From: Crystallibacter degradans
GTDB taxonomy: Bacteria; Actinomycetota; Actinomycetes; Actinomycetales; Micrococcaceae
Direction: 5' to 3'
Assembly (NCBI RefSeq): GCF_012952295.1
Contig: NZ_JABBCH010000001.1
Location: forward strand, 727,480-791,479
DNA: 64,000 nt
A model generated the notes under the pieces. The model had not been told where the DNA came from. It ran no database searches and saw nothing but the letters and a program-made list of their open reading frames with translations. Each line of letters opens with the position of its first letter. The first letter of the stretch is position 1. Positions 8,371-17,749 of this stretch are shown piece by piece. A program made the position numbers and the translations under genes.

Positions 8371-9483
8371 TCACTCCCGGCCACCGGATGTTTCATCAGC
8401 TAATTTCCGCCGTTCCTGTTGTCGTCTGCTGTAGGTTGCTTCCCGGATGGATTCGTCGCTGTCGAAACTGGACCCCAGCGCGCCGGCAAAGGTGCCGAGG
8501 GAACTGGCGAGCCACGCCAGCCGCGCGTAATCGATGGGGCTGACGGGATGCTTCAGCTGTGACTGCAGGTAGTCCCCGGAAATCACCGCCAAGGACCCCA
8601 GGAACAGCACCGCGAACAGAATCAGGTACATCGCTGCAACGCTGAGGACCACGGTGATGGCCGTAGCGACGTTATCCATGCCTGCGCGGCCGGCCAGTCC
8701 GTGGAGCCGGCGCCGGTCCCACAGTCCGTTGTACCCGATCAGCCATGCTGTCATCGAGACAACGGCAAGGACACTGATTCCTGCCAAGCGGAGGGGGCTG
8801 GAAGAATCGGCCATGTTCCAGATGGACGCGTAGAAGATGCCGAAGGCGCCGGTGCCGATTGCGGCAGCGGTGGCGCTGGACAGTGATGGCAGGAGCCGGC
8901 CCGGTTGGTTGCTGCGGATCATTCCCAACATCAGCCGTAGCCGTCCGCGCAGTCCCGACAGGTACGAGTATTTCCCGTCATCTCTGGCAGAGGAGAAAAC
9001 GCCATGCACCGGGGCGAGCCGGTCCGCATTTTCATCGTCGGCCGGCTCTTCTGCGGAAGACGCTTCGATCATATGCGCTACCGCATGCAGCACCGCCTGC
9101 AAAGTGCGGCGCCGGACCCGTGGCCAGCCCAGGGCGGGCAACGAGATCAGGCAGACACCTTGGGCCACGTTGACGTCGCTGACCAGGGGCTCGTTTCCGA
9201 CGTAGCGGGGCAAGTCCGTCACATAGACCAAAAGGTCCCAGTGATGGCGCTGTTTCAGATCCTTCGAATACCGCTCCAGTTGGACATCGCCGTCCGCGTC
9301 GAGCGGGAGGGTCTCACGGATGACGGAAACCTCCCACCGCACCGCGGCGTCGATATTTTCGGACAACTTGCCCGGCAGTGTGTCTCCCAATCGTGTGGCC
9401 ACGAGCTCCGGCAGCCCGGGATCGGCCATCAGGCCCAGGACGATGGTCCGACTCTCGCGCTCGTCCCCTCCGGATGGTGCCAT
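8371..9483 (-). CDS. Hypothetical protein with C-terminal membrane domain, 370 aa
   Basis: No function recognised. The first 165 residues are soluble (GLMADPGLPELVATRLGDTLP and a mixed alpha/beta segment with WDLLVYVTDLPRY). The C-terminal half has about four hydrophobic segments: LSSATAAAIGTGAFGIFYASIW, LAGISVLAVVSMTAWLIGY, ATAITVVLSVAAMYLILFAVLFL and a weaker LAWLASSLGTFAGALG. The protein ends in a charged cytoplasmic tail. A strong GGGAGGGGAG precedes ATG 9483. The gene stands alone, with its promoter region facing the DUF421 gene. A soluble sensor-like head on a membrane anchor is the visible architecture. Confidence 0.75.
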   Translation of the reverse strand: MAPSGGDERESRTIVLGLMADPGLPELVATRLGDTLPGKLSENIDAAVRWEVSVIRETLPLDADGDVQLERYSKDLKQRHHWDLLVYVTDLPRYVGNEPLVSDVNVAQGVCLISLPALGWPRVRRRTLQAVLHAVAHMIEASSAEEPADDENADRLAPVHGVFSSARDDGKYSYLSGLRGRLRLMLGMIRSNQPGRLLPSLSSATAAAIGTGAFGIFYASIWNMADSSSPLRLAGISVLAVVSMTAWLIGYNGLWDRRRLHGLAGRAGMDNVATAITVVLSVAAMYLILFAVLFLGSLAVISGDYLQSQLKHPVSPIDYARLAWLASSLGTFAGALGSSFDSDESIREATYSRRQQERRKLADETSGGRE

Positions 9484-9691
9484 AAACTCCCCTCCCGGCT
9501 GTGGTAGCTCGACCGCTTGTACGCTCGCCTATCGGTGCCATCGGAAACCGCACTGCGATCAGCGACTTGGCCCGAAATCCAATCTTATAAGTATACTTAC
9601 TTATTCTGGACGGCCAGGGCTGCGCTGCTCCCCGATCCCCCGATCGAGGCGGGGAATGCGCCGCCATCGTGGGTTCGCAGGAGGTATTTCG

Positions 9692-10210
9692 ATGGACTGG
9701 GCTTCAATTCTTGATCCGTCCCTTCCCGTGGCCGAATTGGTTGTGCAGGGCAGCTTGCTGTTTCTGGGGCTGACCTTCATCCTCCGGCTGACGGGGCAAC
9801 GGGAGTCAGGCTCGTTGGCGCTAACGGACCTCCTGGTCGTTGTCCTGCTCGCGGAAGCCGTCTCCCACGCGTTCGCCCCCGATTCCACATCCGTCACGGA
9901 CGGTTTGATCCTGGTGGTGACGATCTTGGCCTGGAGCGTTGTTCTCGATGCAGTAGCCTACAAGTTTCCATCGGTCAGAAAGATCCTTAAGCCGAGCAAG
10001 AGGTCACTGATCGAGAACGGGCAGTTGAACAAACACCTCATGAGGAGGGAGTTTATGGGCCGTGAGGAAATCGAGGCCCAACTGCGCCTGCAGGGTATTG
10101 AAAATCTGGATCAAGTGAAATACGCCTTTATGGAACCAAATGGAATGATCAGCACATTCCGGAAGGACGGCGGCGAGGCCGACCCTACTCCACAGCCGCC
10201 AGCCAGCTAA
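9692..10210 (+). CDS. DUF421 (YetF-like) membrane protein
   Basis: 172-residue YetF-family protein. Three N-terminal membrane segments (VQGSLLFLGLTFILRLTG, LALTDLLVVVLLAEAVSHAF, LILVVTILAWSVVLDAVAY) precede the DUF421 cytoplasmic domain (LIENGQLNKHLMRREFMGREEIEAQLRLQGIENLDQVKYAFMEPNGMIS). Bacillus relatives are linked to spore and phosphatidylserine-related functions, but no enzymatic role is established here. CAGGAGG lies eight bases upstream of ATG 9692, deciding the start over longer readings. It is convergent with mgtE, with 25 bp between stop codons. Confidence 0.88.
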   Translation: MDWASILDPSLPVAELVVQGSLLFLGLTFILRLTGQRESGSLALTDLLVVVLLAEAVSHAFAPDSTSVTDGLILVVTILAWSVVLDAVAYKFPSVRKILKPSKRSLIENGQLNKHLMRREFMGREEIEAQLRLQGIENLDQVKYAFMEPNGMISTFRKDGGEADPTPQPPAS

Positions 10211-10235
10211 CCTGTGAACGTCGCGCTGGGGCTCG

Positions 10236-11585
10236 TCATAGATTCAGGACCGTCCGGGCGATCAGGAAGTACATCACCAAGCCGGTAGCGTCGCAGAAGG
10301 TTGAAATGAACGGATTGGAAAAAACGGCCGGATCGACCCGGATGGACTTGCCGATCAGGGGCATAGCCCCGCCGACCGTCGCTGCCATGGTGCACACGCT
10401 CAGCAATGTCAGCCCGATGACAAGTCCCACCCCTGCGCCGTAGAAGATCGAAGCCAGGGCAAAGCCCAGTCCACCGAGCATGACGCCCAGGGCCGCTCCT
10501 ACCCGTACTTCCCGCAGGAGAACTTTCCCCATGTCCCGGATCCGCACATCCCCGAGCGCCAAAGCACGGGTCACGGTCGTGGCGGCCTGGTTTCCGGTGT
10601 TTCCGCCGGTTCCGGTGAGCAGCGGGATGAACAGGGCCAGGACCACCATCTGCTCCAACGTCGCCTCAAAGATTTCCAGGACTTGGACCGTCAGGATCGC
10701 CGATACGGCCAGCATCAGCAGCCACACCACCCTGGATCGCACCAGGCGCATCACCGGCGTCGCGAGATAGGGCCTGCGCAGCGGTTCGCTGCCGCCAGCA
10801 CGTGCCGTATCCTCGGATTCTGCGTCTTCCAGAATGCGCAACGCGTCGGCAACCGTCAGACTCCCGACAAGTCGGCCTGCCTCGTCAACGACGGGCACAG
10901 CCAGCAGTTTCAAGTCCGCGCAACGCCTGGCCGCCTCCTCAGCCGGGATGTCCACGCGTACAGACTCGGGCGTCCGCATGATGTCGGCGATATGGGTCTC
11001 CGGGTTGGTGCCGATAACATCGGGCAGGGTGACCACACCGATGAGCCGGCCGGCTGCATCGGCCACCGGCAGGATACAGAGCGTGTCGACCTTGTCTGTG
11101 GAATCCCGGACCAGTCCCAGCGCCTGGGCAGCCGTCAGCTCCGGGTGCAGGGACAACGGGTCCGACCTCATCCAGTGCCCTATGGTCCCTCTGGGGTAGC
11201 GCAGCAGTGCGGAGGTGATTTCCTGCTGGGCGGGCGGGAGTCCGGCGAGTAAACGCTCGGCGGTCCGGGCGGGAGTGATATCGAGGAGGCGCGCGCGGTC
11301 CTCAGGCCGAAGCGTGGCGAAGATCGCTGCTGCCTCGGAGGCCTCCAGCCGGAGGATCAGTTCGCGCTGCAGCTCCGGATCCAGCCGCTCGAACACCAGA
11401 GGCGCTGCCTCTTTGCTCAGCAATAGGAAGACCGTCACCCGCCGTTTGGCATTCAGCCGTTCCAGCAGCTGGACGGCCTCAACCGGGCCCAGCCCGGAGA
11501 GGATGTTGGCCACTCGGCGCTGATCTGCCTCCCGGACACCGCGTTCGACCTCGACTGTCGTTGTCTCCAGATCCACTGCGTGCAC
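10236..11585 (-). CDS. mgtE: Magnesium transporter MgtE
   Basis: 449-residue Mg2+ channel of the MgtE family. Domains in order: N-terminal superhelical domain (residues about 15-130), paired CBS domains (IGHWMRSDPLSLHPELTAAQAL..., then DIMRTPESVRVDIPAEEAARRCADL...) that sense cytosolic Mg2+, a plug helix, and five membrane helices including the conserved pore signature PLLTGTGGNTGNQAATT. Usual length is about 450. The start is GTG; GTG 11576, three codons on, has better spacing to the GGAAGGGG ribosome site and may be the true one. The gene is monocistronic and convergent with the DUF421 gene. Confidence 0.95.
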   Translation of the reverse strand: MHAVDLETTTVEVERGVREADQRRVANILSGLGPVEAVQLLERLNAKRRVTVFLLLSKEAAPLVFERLDPELQRELILRLEASEAAAIFATLRPEDRARLLDITPARTAERLLAGLPPAQQEITSALLRYPRGTIGHWMRSDPLSLHPELTAAQALGLVRDSTDKVDTLCILPVADAAGRLIGVVTLPDVIGTNPETHIADIMRTPESVRVDIPAEEAARRCADLKLLAVPVVDEAGRLVGSLTVADALRILEDAESEDTARAGGSEPLRRPYLATPVMRLVRSRVVWLLMLAVSAILTVQVLEIFEATLEQMVVLALFIPLLTGTGGNTGNQAATTVTRALALGDVRIRDMGKVLLREVRVGAALGVMLGGLGFALASIFYGAGVGLVIGLTLLSVCTMAATVGGAMPLIGKSIRVDPAVFSNPFISTFCDATGLVMYFLIARTVLNL

Positions 11586-11736
11586 CCCTTCCGTCGGAGC
11601 ATTCCGGCGCTTCGGTACCCCGGCATGCTTCGTCCACTCCTATTAACTCAGATCAATCATCCGTGACTTTCTCGATCACGGTTCTGCCGCACAGGCTGTC
11701 GCCAGCGCGGCCCTTGCCCTCCCACTGATGACGGCC

Positions 11737-11748
11737 TACAGTCTGGGC
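11737..11748 (+). promoter_or_regulatory. Leaderless-type promoter
   Basis: TACAGT (11737-11742), six bases, then ATG 11749; no ribosome-binding site. It favours 11749 over an in-frame ATG at 11728. Confidence 0.45.
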
Positions 11749-11931
11749 ATGGACAAGTCTGCCGAAAGTGGCCCGGGCAAGACCCGAAAAATTGACACAG
11801 GCGAGGTACCGGAGAAACAGCTGCACCGGTGGAAGGGCGAAGGCGGCGCGTTGCCTCCCGAACCAGAGACAGACCCGGACCCGGAAGCTGGGTCCGGGTC
11901 CGAATCACGCCCGGAGACGGACGACGCCTGA
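11749..11931 (+). CDS. Small hydrophilic protein, 60 aa
   Basis: Unknown function. The N-terminal half is basic and the C-terminal half is acidic with Pro/Glu/Asp repeats (PPEPETDPDPEAGSGSESRPETDD), with no hydrophobic core, so it is probably disordered. The start rests on the leaderless -10 box. It belongs to a set of short, hydrophilic, low-complexity proteins scattered through this window. It lies just before the decayed transporter gene and shows no sign of belonging to it. Confidence 0.5.
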   Translation: MDKSAESGPGKTRKIDTGEVPEKQLHRWKGEGGALPPEPETDPDPEAGSGSESRPETDDA

Positions 11932-11953
11932 GACGAAATAACCCGGCCTCCGC

Positions 11954-12590
11954 CTCATTATCGCCCACGCCCTGAAAAATGCCGCCGATCAGGTAGTCAA
12001 CGCCTCGACGGTACTGGTCTGGCTGATCGCCTCCATCGGCGTTCCGTCATGGATTATCGGGCTCTCCTCGTACCGGTCCGCGAGTCGGGCAGCGGAAGCG
12101 GTCTGGATCACCGGGGCGGCCGGACATGCAGCCCCGGTGACCTTCGCCTGCGTTGTTAAGGAACTGGCTGGCGTCCCCGCAGAAAATAACGACGACGGTG
12201 GTTGGCTCGCGCGGTCCTGGAGCCTGCTGCGGGAAGAACAGCCCTTCCGCAGATTCGTTGGGGCGCGCGTACTGCTGCTGGTATCCGTCCTGAGCCCGCC
12301 GTTCATTGTCGCCATGGCGGAAGAACGCGGCACCGGCGGTTTGAGCGGGCTGGGACCGTTCTTCATTGCCTCCGGGCTGGCAGGAATCCTTGGAGGCCGG
12401 CTGGCAGGGCGCCTGGCCGTGGCGTCCGGGTCGCGCGAAAGACCTATGTCGTGGACATGGCGACGGGAGACCAGCGCACGGAATACGTCACCGTCTCGAT
12501 TACCGCTATGGGCGTCCTGCTCCTGGTAACAGCGGGATCAGCAGCGCCCCCGCGCAACCCGGCACGGGCGCGGCGCTGCTGTTTCTTGCC
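11954..12590 (+). pseudogene. Remnant of an MFS transporter gene
   Basis: Pieces of one major facilitator protein lie in order but in different frames and with sections missing. Frame 2 from 11954 reads LIIAHALKNAADQVV then NASTVLVWLIASIG, typical of TM1. A one-base shift near 12060 then gives ALLVPVRESGS, the loop before TM2. Frame 2 resumes with GGWLARSWSLLREEQPFRRF and GLSGLGPFFIASGLAGILGGRLAGRLA (12195-12425). Then frame 1 gives RKTYVVDMATGDQRTEYV and TVSITAMGVLLLV (12430-12530). The expected 150 or so residues between the first and second blocks, and others later, are gone. No frame spans it and no start codon is evident. A possible last block runs into the 3' end of ureD. It is dead; its substrate is unknown. 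Confidence 0.8.
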
Positions 12591-12605
12591 AGGCCGGCCC
12601 CGGTT

Positions 12606-13433
12606 TCATACCTGTACGTGGCCGGCTTGCTGCTGGCGTGCATATTGGGCCAGACCAGCGTCGAGTTGCCGGGTCAGCATGATCGAGTCCTCGGCGAGGC
12701 TCGAAATCAATAGCGTCTTCGCGTCCAGCTGCATCAAGGCTGTATCCGGGATTCCGTCCGGCAGAGACTGGACGACGTTGGTCTGCCCCTCTGTTTCCGC
12801 ATCCACGACCAGCAACGATCCCAACGCCCTGCGGCCGCCCGTAACGGCGGAGCTGTCCCAGCCGGTCATGCCGTCGCCGACCGCGAGTTCCTGGTCGTAG
12901 AGGGCAACGCCGTCGTAGGAGACGCGCAGGCGTTGGCGCACCGCTCCCGGGCTCTCGCCGTGACGGCCGAGCACGAGTTCCTCGCGTGCGAACAGCCGGG
13001 CGCCGTCGTCCATGTCAATACGGGTGCCTGCCTCATGGCGGCAGCGCTCCGCCAGGATCTGCCTTCCCGGCAGCCAGACGAGCGTCCCGCCTGAGGCGAC
13101 TTTGATATTGATCTCGCTTCGGGATTCCAGGCCATGCGGCCCGGGCAGTACCAAGGTGGCGGCAACGGCGCGGACAATCAAGACCGCCCCCTCCCTGACC
13201 TCAATATCGAGCCGGAAGTGGTCTCCGCCCAGCGGACCGGCAGCGCCGGCAACCAGGCTGACGCCGGCACTGTGATCCGTGTTCAGCCGCCAATGGTGCA
13301 GCGCCGCCGGCGGTTGTTGGCGGGTAGGTCGCAGAATCAACGGCGCCTGGGACCGCATGCGCAGGATGCGCGCGGACTGTCTTCCCGTCGTGCCGGATGG
13401 GTTGTCCGCGATAAGACGCGCGTGGGCCAGCAT
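12606..13433 (-). CDS. ureD: Urease accessory protein UreD
   Basis: 275-residue UreD/UreH-family chaperone, which binds apo-urease and forms the activation complex with UreF and UreG for nickel delivery. Family-like features are a beta-rich body, GPLGGDHFRLDIEVREGAVLIVRAVAATLVLPG, a WLPGRQILAERC segment and LFAREELVLGRHGE. Length is normal (about 260-290). It overlaps the ureC stop by one base, so it is translationally coupled. Odd: it follows ureC directly, with ureE, ureF and ureG missing between, and its 3' end touches the MFS pseudogene, suggesting a rearrangement at this junction. Confidence 0.88.
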   Translation of the reverse strand: MLAHARLIADNPSGTTGRQSARILRMRSQAPLILRPTRQQPPAALHHWRLNTDHSAGVSLVAGAAGPLGGDHFRLDIEVREGAVLIVRAVAATLVLPGPHGLESRSEINIKVASGGTLVWLPGRQILAERCRHEAGTRIDMDDGARLFAREELVLGRHGESPGAVRQRLRVSYDGVALYDQELAVGDGMTGWDSSAVTGGRRALGSLLVVDAETEGQTNVVQSLPDGIPDTALMQLDAKTLLISSLAEDSIMLTRQLDAGLAQYARQQQAGHVQV

Positions 13434-15142
13434 TAGAACAGGAAGTATCTCTGTGCCATGGGCAGTTCGGTGGCCGGTTCGTGCTCGATCAGTTCTCCGT
13501 CGATTTTGACGCCGTAGGTATTCGGATCGACTTCGATGTGCGGCATCGCGGTGTTTTCGGGCATGTCTGCCTTGCCGCGGCCGCGGACGTTGCCGACCGG
13601 GACGAGCGGGCGGTTGATCGAGAGCCGGTCTGCGAGTCCGTCTTCGATCGCCGCGGGAGCGACGAACGCCACCGAGGTGGAAGCGGCAGCGCGGGAGAAG
13701 GCGCTGAAGCCGAGGCGTTCCATGACCGGTTGCGGCGTGGGTACGGACGCGTTGGGATCTCCCAGCGCTGCCACGGCGGCGACCCCGCCCTTGAACACGG
13801 CTGTCGGCCGGATGCCGAACAGTGCCGGCTGCCAGAGCACCATGTCCGCCAGTTTGCCCGGCTCGATGGACCCGATTTCGTGTTCGAGTCCGTGCGCGAC
13901 GGCGGGGCAGATCGTGTACTTCGCGACGTACCGGCGGGCACGGTGGTTATCGGCCCGGTCATCCCCGGGCAGGGAACCGCGCAGGCGCTTCATCCGGTGC
14001 GCGGTCTGCCAGGTCCGCATCACGACTTCGCCGATGCGGCCCATCGCCTGCGCATCCGAGGACATGATCGAGAGCGCACCCATGTCCTGCAGCACATCCT
14101 CGGCCGCGATCGTTCCTTCACGCACCCGGCTCTCGGCGAAGGCAAGGTCGTTGGGGACCTGCGGATTCAGGTGGTGCGCGACCATGACCATGTCCAGGTG
14201 CTCGTCGATGGTGTTGCGGGTAAAGGGCCGCGTCGGGTTCGTCGAGGCCGGCAGCACGTAGGATTCGCTGGCGATCCTGATGATGTCCGGGGCGTGCCCG
14301 CCGCCGGCGCCTTCGGTATGGAAAGCATGGAACGTGCGCCCGTTGACCGCCTCGAGGAGGTCCTCGACGAAACCGGATTCGTTCAGGGTGTCGCTGTGGA
14401 TGGCGATCTGGACCCCGGAGTCATCGGCGACCTGCAGGGCCGCGTCGATGACCGCCGGCGTGGCACCCCAGTCCTCGTGGACCTTGAACCCGCCGGCCCC
14501 GCCGCGCAACTGTTCCCACATGGCCTCGTGCGACGTCGTGTTGCCCCGGCCCAGGAAGAGCACGTTCAGCGGCCAGGGCTCCAGGCCCTCGAGCATCCGC
14601 TCGATCCACCACGAACCCGGCGTCGCCAGGGTCGCCTTCGACCCCTCCGTGGGGCCGGTGCCGCCGCCGACCACCGTGGTCGTGCCCGTTTGCAGGGCCA
14701 TGGCCAGCATGTCCGGGCCGACGAGATGGACGTGCGTGTCCACGGTCCCGGCGGTCAGGATCAGGCCGTTGCCGGACATCACTTCCGTGGACGGGCCGAT
14801 GACCAGGTCCGGGTGGATCCCGTCCATGGTGTCCGGGTTGCCCGCCTTGCCCAGCGCCACGATCCGGCCGCCGCGGACACCGACATCGGCCTTGATGATG
14901 CCCCAGTGGTCCAGGACCACCGCCCCGGTGATGACCAGGTCCGGGGTGCCCTCGGCCCGGGTCGCCGATGACTGGCCCATGGACTCGCGGATCGACTTGC
15001 CGCCGCCGAAAACCGCCTCGTCCCCGCCCCGGCACCGGTCCTCCTCAACCTCGATGAGGATGTTGGTATCGGCCAGGCGGATCCGGTCCCCCGTCGTCGG
15101 ACCGAACGAGGCAACATACTCCGAACGCCGGATCTCACCCAT
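13433..15142 (-). CDS. ureC: Urease alpha subunit UreC
   Basis: 569-residue catalytic subunit, hydrolysing urea to ammonia and carbamate at a di-nickel site. Visible motifs: [12 protein letters not shown] (Ni-binding His pair), [16 protein letters not shown] (Lys that is carbamylated to bridge the nickels), [32 protein letters not shown] and the flap region MVAHHLNP. All look intact. ATG 15142 ([20 protein letters not shown]) gives the standard length and follows AGGGGA; longer readings are not supported. It overlaps the end of ureB by eight bases and is followed by ureD. Confidence 0.97.
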   Translation of the reverse strand: MGEIRRSEYVASFGPTTGDRIRLADTNILIEVEEDRCRGGDEAVFGGGKSIRESMGQSSATRAEGTPDLVITGAVVLDHWGIIKADVGVRGGRIVALGKAGNPDTMDGIHPDLVIGPSTEVMSGNGLILTAGTVDTHVHLVGPDMLAMALQTGTTTVVGGGTGPTEGSKATLATPGSWWIERMLEGLEPWPLNVLFLGRGNTTSHEAMWEQLRGGAGGFKVHEDWGATPAVIDAALQVADDSGVQIAIHSDTLNESGFVEDLLEAVNGRTFHAFHTEGAGGGHAPDIIRIASESYVLPASTNPTRPFTRNTIDEHLDMVMVAHHLNPQVPNDLAFAESRVREGTIAAEDVLQDMGALSIMSSDAQAMGRIGEVVMRTWQTAHRMKRLRGSLPGDDRADNHRARRYVAKYTICPAVAHGLEHEIGSIEPGKLADMVLWQPALFGIRPTAVFKGGVAAVAALGDPNASVPTPQPVMERLGFSAFSRAAASTSVAFVAPAAIEDGLADRLSINRPLVPVGNVRGRGKADMPENTAMPHIEVDPNTYGVKIDGELIEHEPATELPMAQRYFLF

Positions 15143-15680
15143 CGAGGTTCCCCTTGCACAGACCCCTGAGGCCAAGGACGATCCTGGCCCCCCGGATCGG
15201 GATCAGTTCCACTTCCTCGGCCGCGCCCGGCTCGAAACGCATGGAACCGCCGGAGAGCACGTTCAGCCGCTTGCCCCACGCCGCGTCACGGTCGAACTCC
15301 AGCCCGGAGTTCACCTCGGCGAAATGGTAATGGGACCCGACCTGGACCGGCCGGTCAGCGGTGTTCTCGACCCGCAGGACCGTCACTTCCGCGCCCGCAT
15401 TGATCTCCACCGCTTCATCCCCGTACAGCACTTCACCCGGGACGATAGGCTCGTAGGCCACCACTTTCTGGCTGCTTTGCCGGGTGGGCGACTGCCGCTC
15501 GCTGGTGCCCGGACGCCGCGGCTGGCTCGTCCCCGAGGACCCGGAAGCAGGATGACGCGTCTTATGGTTATAGACAACACCGGTGTCATAGCCCGGGTTG
15601 TCACTGGGATGGCTGTAATTATCATCGGTGTCCCGGCTGGCCAGGGCCGGGTTGCTGAAAGGATTCTCAGTAATCCTCAT
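15135..15680 (-). CDS. ureB: Urease beta subunit UreB with long N-terminal extension
   Basis: 181 residues. The UreB fold starts near residue 78 ([20 protein letters not shown]) and continues through [27 protein letters not shown] and [11 protein letters not shown]; usual UreB proteins are about 100-130 residues. The first 75 residues are polar, Ser/Pro/Asp/Gln rich and without predicted structure. The start is fixed by the four-base ATGA overlap with ureA, so the extension belongs to the gene rather than to a mis-called start. Role of the extension unknown. Confidence 0.95.
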   Translation of the reverse strand: MRITENPFSNPALASRDTDDNYSHPSDNPGYDTGVVYNHKTRHPASGSSGTSQPRRPGTSERQSPTRQSSQKVVAYEPIVPGEVLYGDEAVEINAGAEVTVLRVENTADRPVQVGSHYHFAEVNSGLEFDRDAAWGKRLNVLSGGSMRFEPGAAEEVELIPIRGARIVLGLRGLCKGNLDG

Positions 15681-15979
15681 TGGATCGGTCCCGTGACCGT
15701 GATGAGTTTCGTTCCGTCCGGGAAGGTCGCCTCGACCTGGACCTGCGCCAGCATCTCCGGAACACCTTCCATCACCTCGTCCCGGCCAAGGACTTCACGG
15801 CCCGATTCCATCAGGTCCGCAACCGTGTCCCCGTTCCTGGCACCCTCAAGCAAATAAGAGGTGATGACCGCGGTGGCCTCGGGCAGGTTGAGCTTCAGCC
15901 CACGACCCTTCCGCTCCATCGCGAGTTTAGCGGCCGTATAGGTCATCAGGCGTTCAACTTCAAAGGTGCTCAACAACAT
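15677..15979 (-). CDS. ureA: Urease gamma subunit UreA
   Basis: 100-residue gamma subunit. Conserved blocks are [42 protein letters not shown] and [25 protein letters not shown] 15979 gives the family length and follows TTGGAG at eight bases; an in-frame start at 16021 would add 14 residues. First gene of the urease unit after the nickel permease, overlapping ureB by four bases. Confidence 0.96.
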   Translation of the reverse strand: MLLSTFEVERLMTYTAAKLAMERKGRGLKLNLPEATAVITSYLLEGARNGDTVADLMESGREVLGRDEVMEGVPEMLAQVQVEATFPDGTKLITVTGPIQ

Positions 15980-16093
15980 CAGCGGACTCCAAGCATTCTC
16001 AAAAGACGTGCTTACCGGCAACGCGAACGCAGTACAACCTGAGTGTAACCACGCGACTCCAGCCCCGGCAATGGCCGCGGTCGTTACGGACGG

Positions 16094-17164
16094 TCAGTCC
16101 GGCACCGAATAGCGGGCCTCGACCTTGCCCAGCTTCCAATACGCGGCCGCGGACAGCCAGGCCACCGCGAACAGCCCGCAGATCACGAAACCGAAATTCT
16201 CCAGATCCACCGAAGCCACCCAGGCAAGCGGGCCGCCACGCACCGGCAATTTCTCCGCCGCCAACCCCAACAGGCCCACCCCGCCGACCAGGAAAGCCAC
16301 GATCACGGACATGCCGGTAACCATCAGGTTGTAATACACCTTCCGCACCGGCCGCGCGTACGCCCACTGGTACGCCCGGTGCATGAAAATGCCATCGAGT
16401 GTGTCGAACAACGTCATGCCCGCCGTAAACAGAACCGGCAGCACGAGAACCACGTACCACGGCGCGGCCAGCGCGGCGCTGCCGCCGATCACGAACAACC
16501 CGATCGTCGTCGCCGTGTCGAACCCCAGCCCGAACAGCACTCCGATAGGATACATCTTCCACGGCCGGTCGATCTGACGGGCCAACGGCCCCAGAATGCG
16601 ATTGATGAGGCCGCGGTTTTGCAACAGTTCCTCCATCTGCGCCTCGTTGTATTCGCCGCTCCGTAATTGGCGGAAAACGCGGGCGATCCCGATGAACGAA
16701 TACAGGTTCAGTGAGCCGATCAGCAGCAGGAACAGCCCGGAGACGATAACCCCCCAGAGCCCGGTAATGGAAGCGAGCACCGAACCGTCGTCGGAAATCT
16801 GGTCGGCCAGCAGATTCAGTCCCGCGGCCAGCAGTGCGACGGCAACGATCACAACACTCGAATGGCCCAACGCGAACCAGAACCCCACCGACACCGGCCG
16901 GCGGCCCTCCCCCACCAGCTTGCGTGTGGTGTTGTCCACGGCCGCAATATGGTCCGCGTCGAACGCGTGGCGCGCTCCGAGAATGAAAGCAGTAAAGGCC
17001 AGCCCGAGCCCAAAAGGTGCCTGGTCGGCAAGTTCATACTGCCCGGGTAATACGACGGCGAAGAACATGCCCCACCCGGCGACCAGCAGAAACGCAATCA
17101 CCACGGCCATGCCCAAGATACTGCGCCGGTTTCCTGCCGCCTGTCTCTGGAGGTCACGTTTCAC
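16094..17164 (-). CDS. Nickel/cobalt permease, HoxN/NixA (NiCoT) family
   Basis: 356-residue inner-membrane Ni2+ (or Co2+) permease with eight or so membrane segments. The family signature RHAFDADHIAAVDNTTR near residues 65-81 carries the metal-selective His and Asp residues; LGFDTATTIGLF and LFTAGMTLFDTLDGIFM are the other conserved blocks. It lies 114 bp upstream of ureA on the same strand, so it almost surely supplies nickel to urease. No nickel riboswitch or NikR site could be made out upstream. Selectivity for nickel is inferred from context. Confidence 0.93.
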   Translation of the reverse strand: MKRDLQRQAAGNRRSILGMAVVIAFLLVAGWGMFFAVVLPGQYELADQAPFGLGLAFTAFILGARHAFDADHIAAVDNTTRKLVGEGRRPVSVGFWFALGHSSVVIVAVALLAAGLNLLADQISDDGSVLASITGLWGVIVSGLFLLLIGSLNLYSFIGIARVFRQLRSGEYNEAQMEELLQNRGLINRILGPLARQIDRPWKMYPIGVLFGLGFDTATTIGLFVIGGSAALAAPWYVVLVLPVLFTAGMTLFDTLDGIFMHRAYQWAYARPVRKVYYNLMVTGMSVIVAFLVGGVGLLGLAAEKLPVRGGPLAWVASVDLENFGFVICGLFAVAWLSAAAYWKLGKVEARYSVPD

Positions 17165-17350
17165 GATTGTCCTGCCACTCTTGCCGCATGACGGCTTCGT
17201 CTATGGAACTTCAATGGAGCACGTCCGCCCAGAATGCAGAAGTCCCGTCTGCGCTGTCAATAGCAGGCCGTTCCCTCTACACAGAAACTCCCCAGACTCT
17301 TTGTCTAGGATGTGGGGCTGGAGGACTACGCATCCTGTTGAAAGGACTGC

Positions 17351-17641
17351 GTGGTGGAGAGTCAACGAAAGCAGGCATACCCCATGGCAGGATTCAGCAA
17401 GTTCGGCAAGATCGCCCAGGAGCTCGCGCGAAACCCGAAGGTCAGGCAGGCACTGCAGAACCCCAAGACGAAGCAGGCCGGCGCCAAACTGGTTGAGCGC
17501 GCTGCCAATGCCGCGGACAAAGCGACCAAGGGCAAGCACGCCGACAAGATCCAACGCGCCCGCAATGAAGCCAGGAAGCGGCTCATCGGAGGGGACAACA
17601 ACGGCAATCACGGGCTCGGCGACAATAAGCCCTCAGCGTAG
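17351..17641 (+). CDS. MT0933/Rv0909-like small basic protein
   Basis: 96 residues (or 85 from ATG 17384). It is Lys/Arg/Ala rich, with a helical body (KIAQELARNPKVRQALQNPKTKQAGAKLVE) and the stretch AADKATKGKHADKIQRARNEARK, which resembles the MT0933 family that includes Mycobacterium tuberculosis Rv0909, described as an antitoxin. GTG 17351 follows AAAGGA. No toxin gene is adjacent on either side, so an antitoxin role is doubtful here and a stress-related DNA- or membrane-associated peptide is equally possible. A -10-like TAGGAT lies near 17308. Confidence 0.65.
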   Translation: MVESQRKQAYPMAGFSKFGKIAQELARNPKVRQALQNPKTKQAGAKLVERAANAADKATKGKHADKIQRARNEARKRLIGGDNNGNHGLGDNKPSA

Positions 17642-17749
17642 TCAGGCATCGGCATAGCATATCCACAGGGACCTATTTGAGCTTGCCTTCGCCATAATAA
17701 GCATGCTTGGCTTTAGTGGTACCCAAATTTGGAAGGCACGAACGAAAGC

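Noticed and set aside
14280..15857. Long plus-strand frames opposite ureC and ureB
   Set aside because: Antisense to strongly conserved urease subunits; no motifs.
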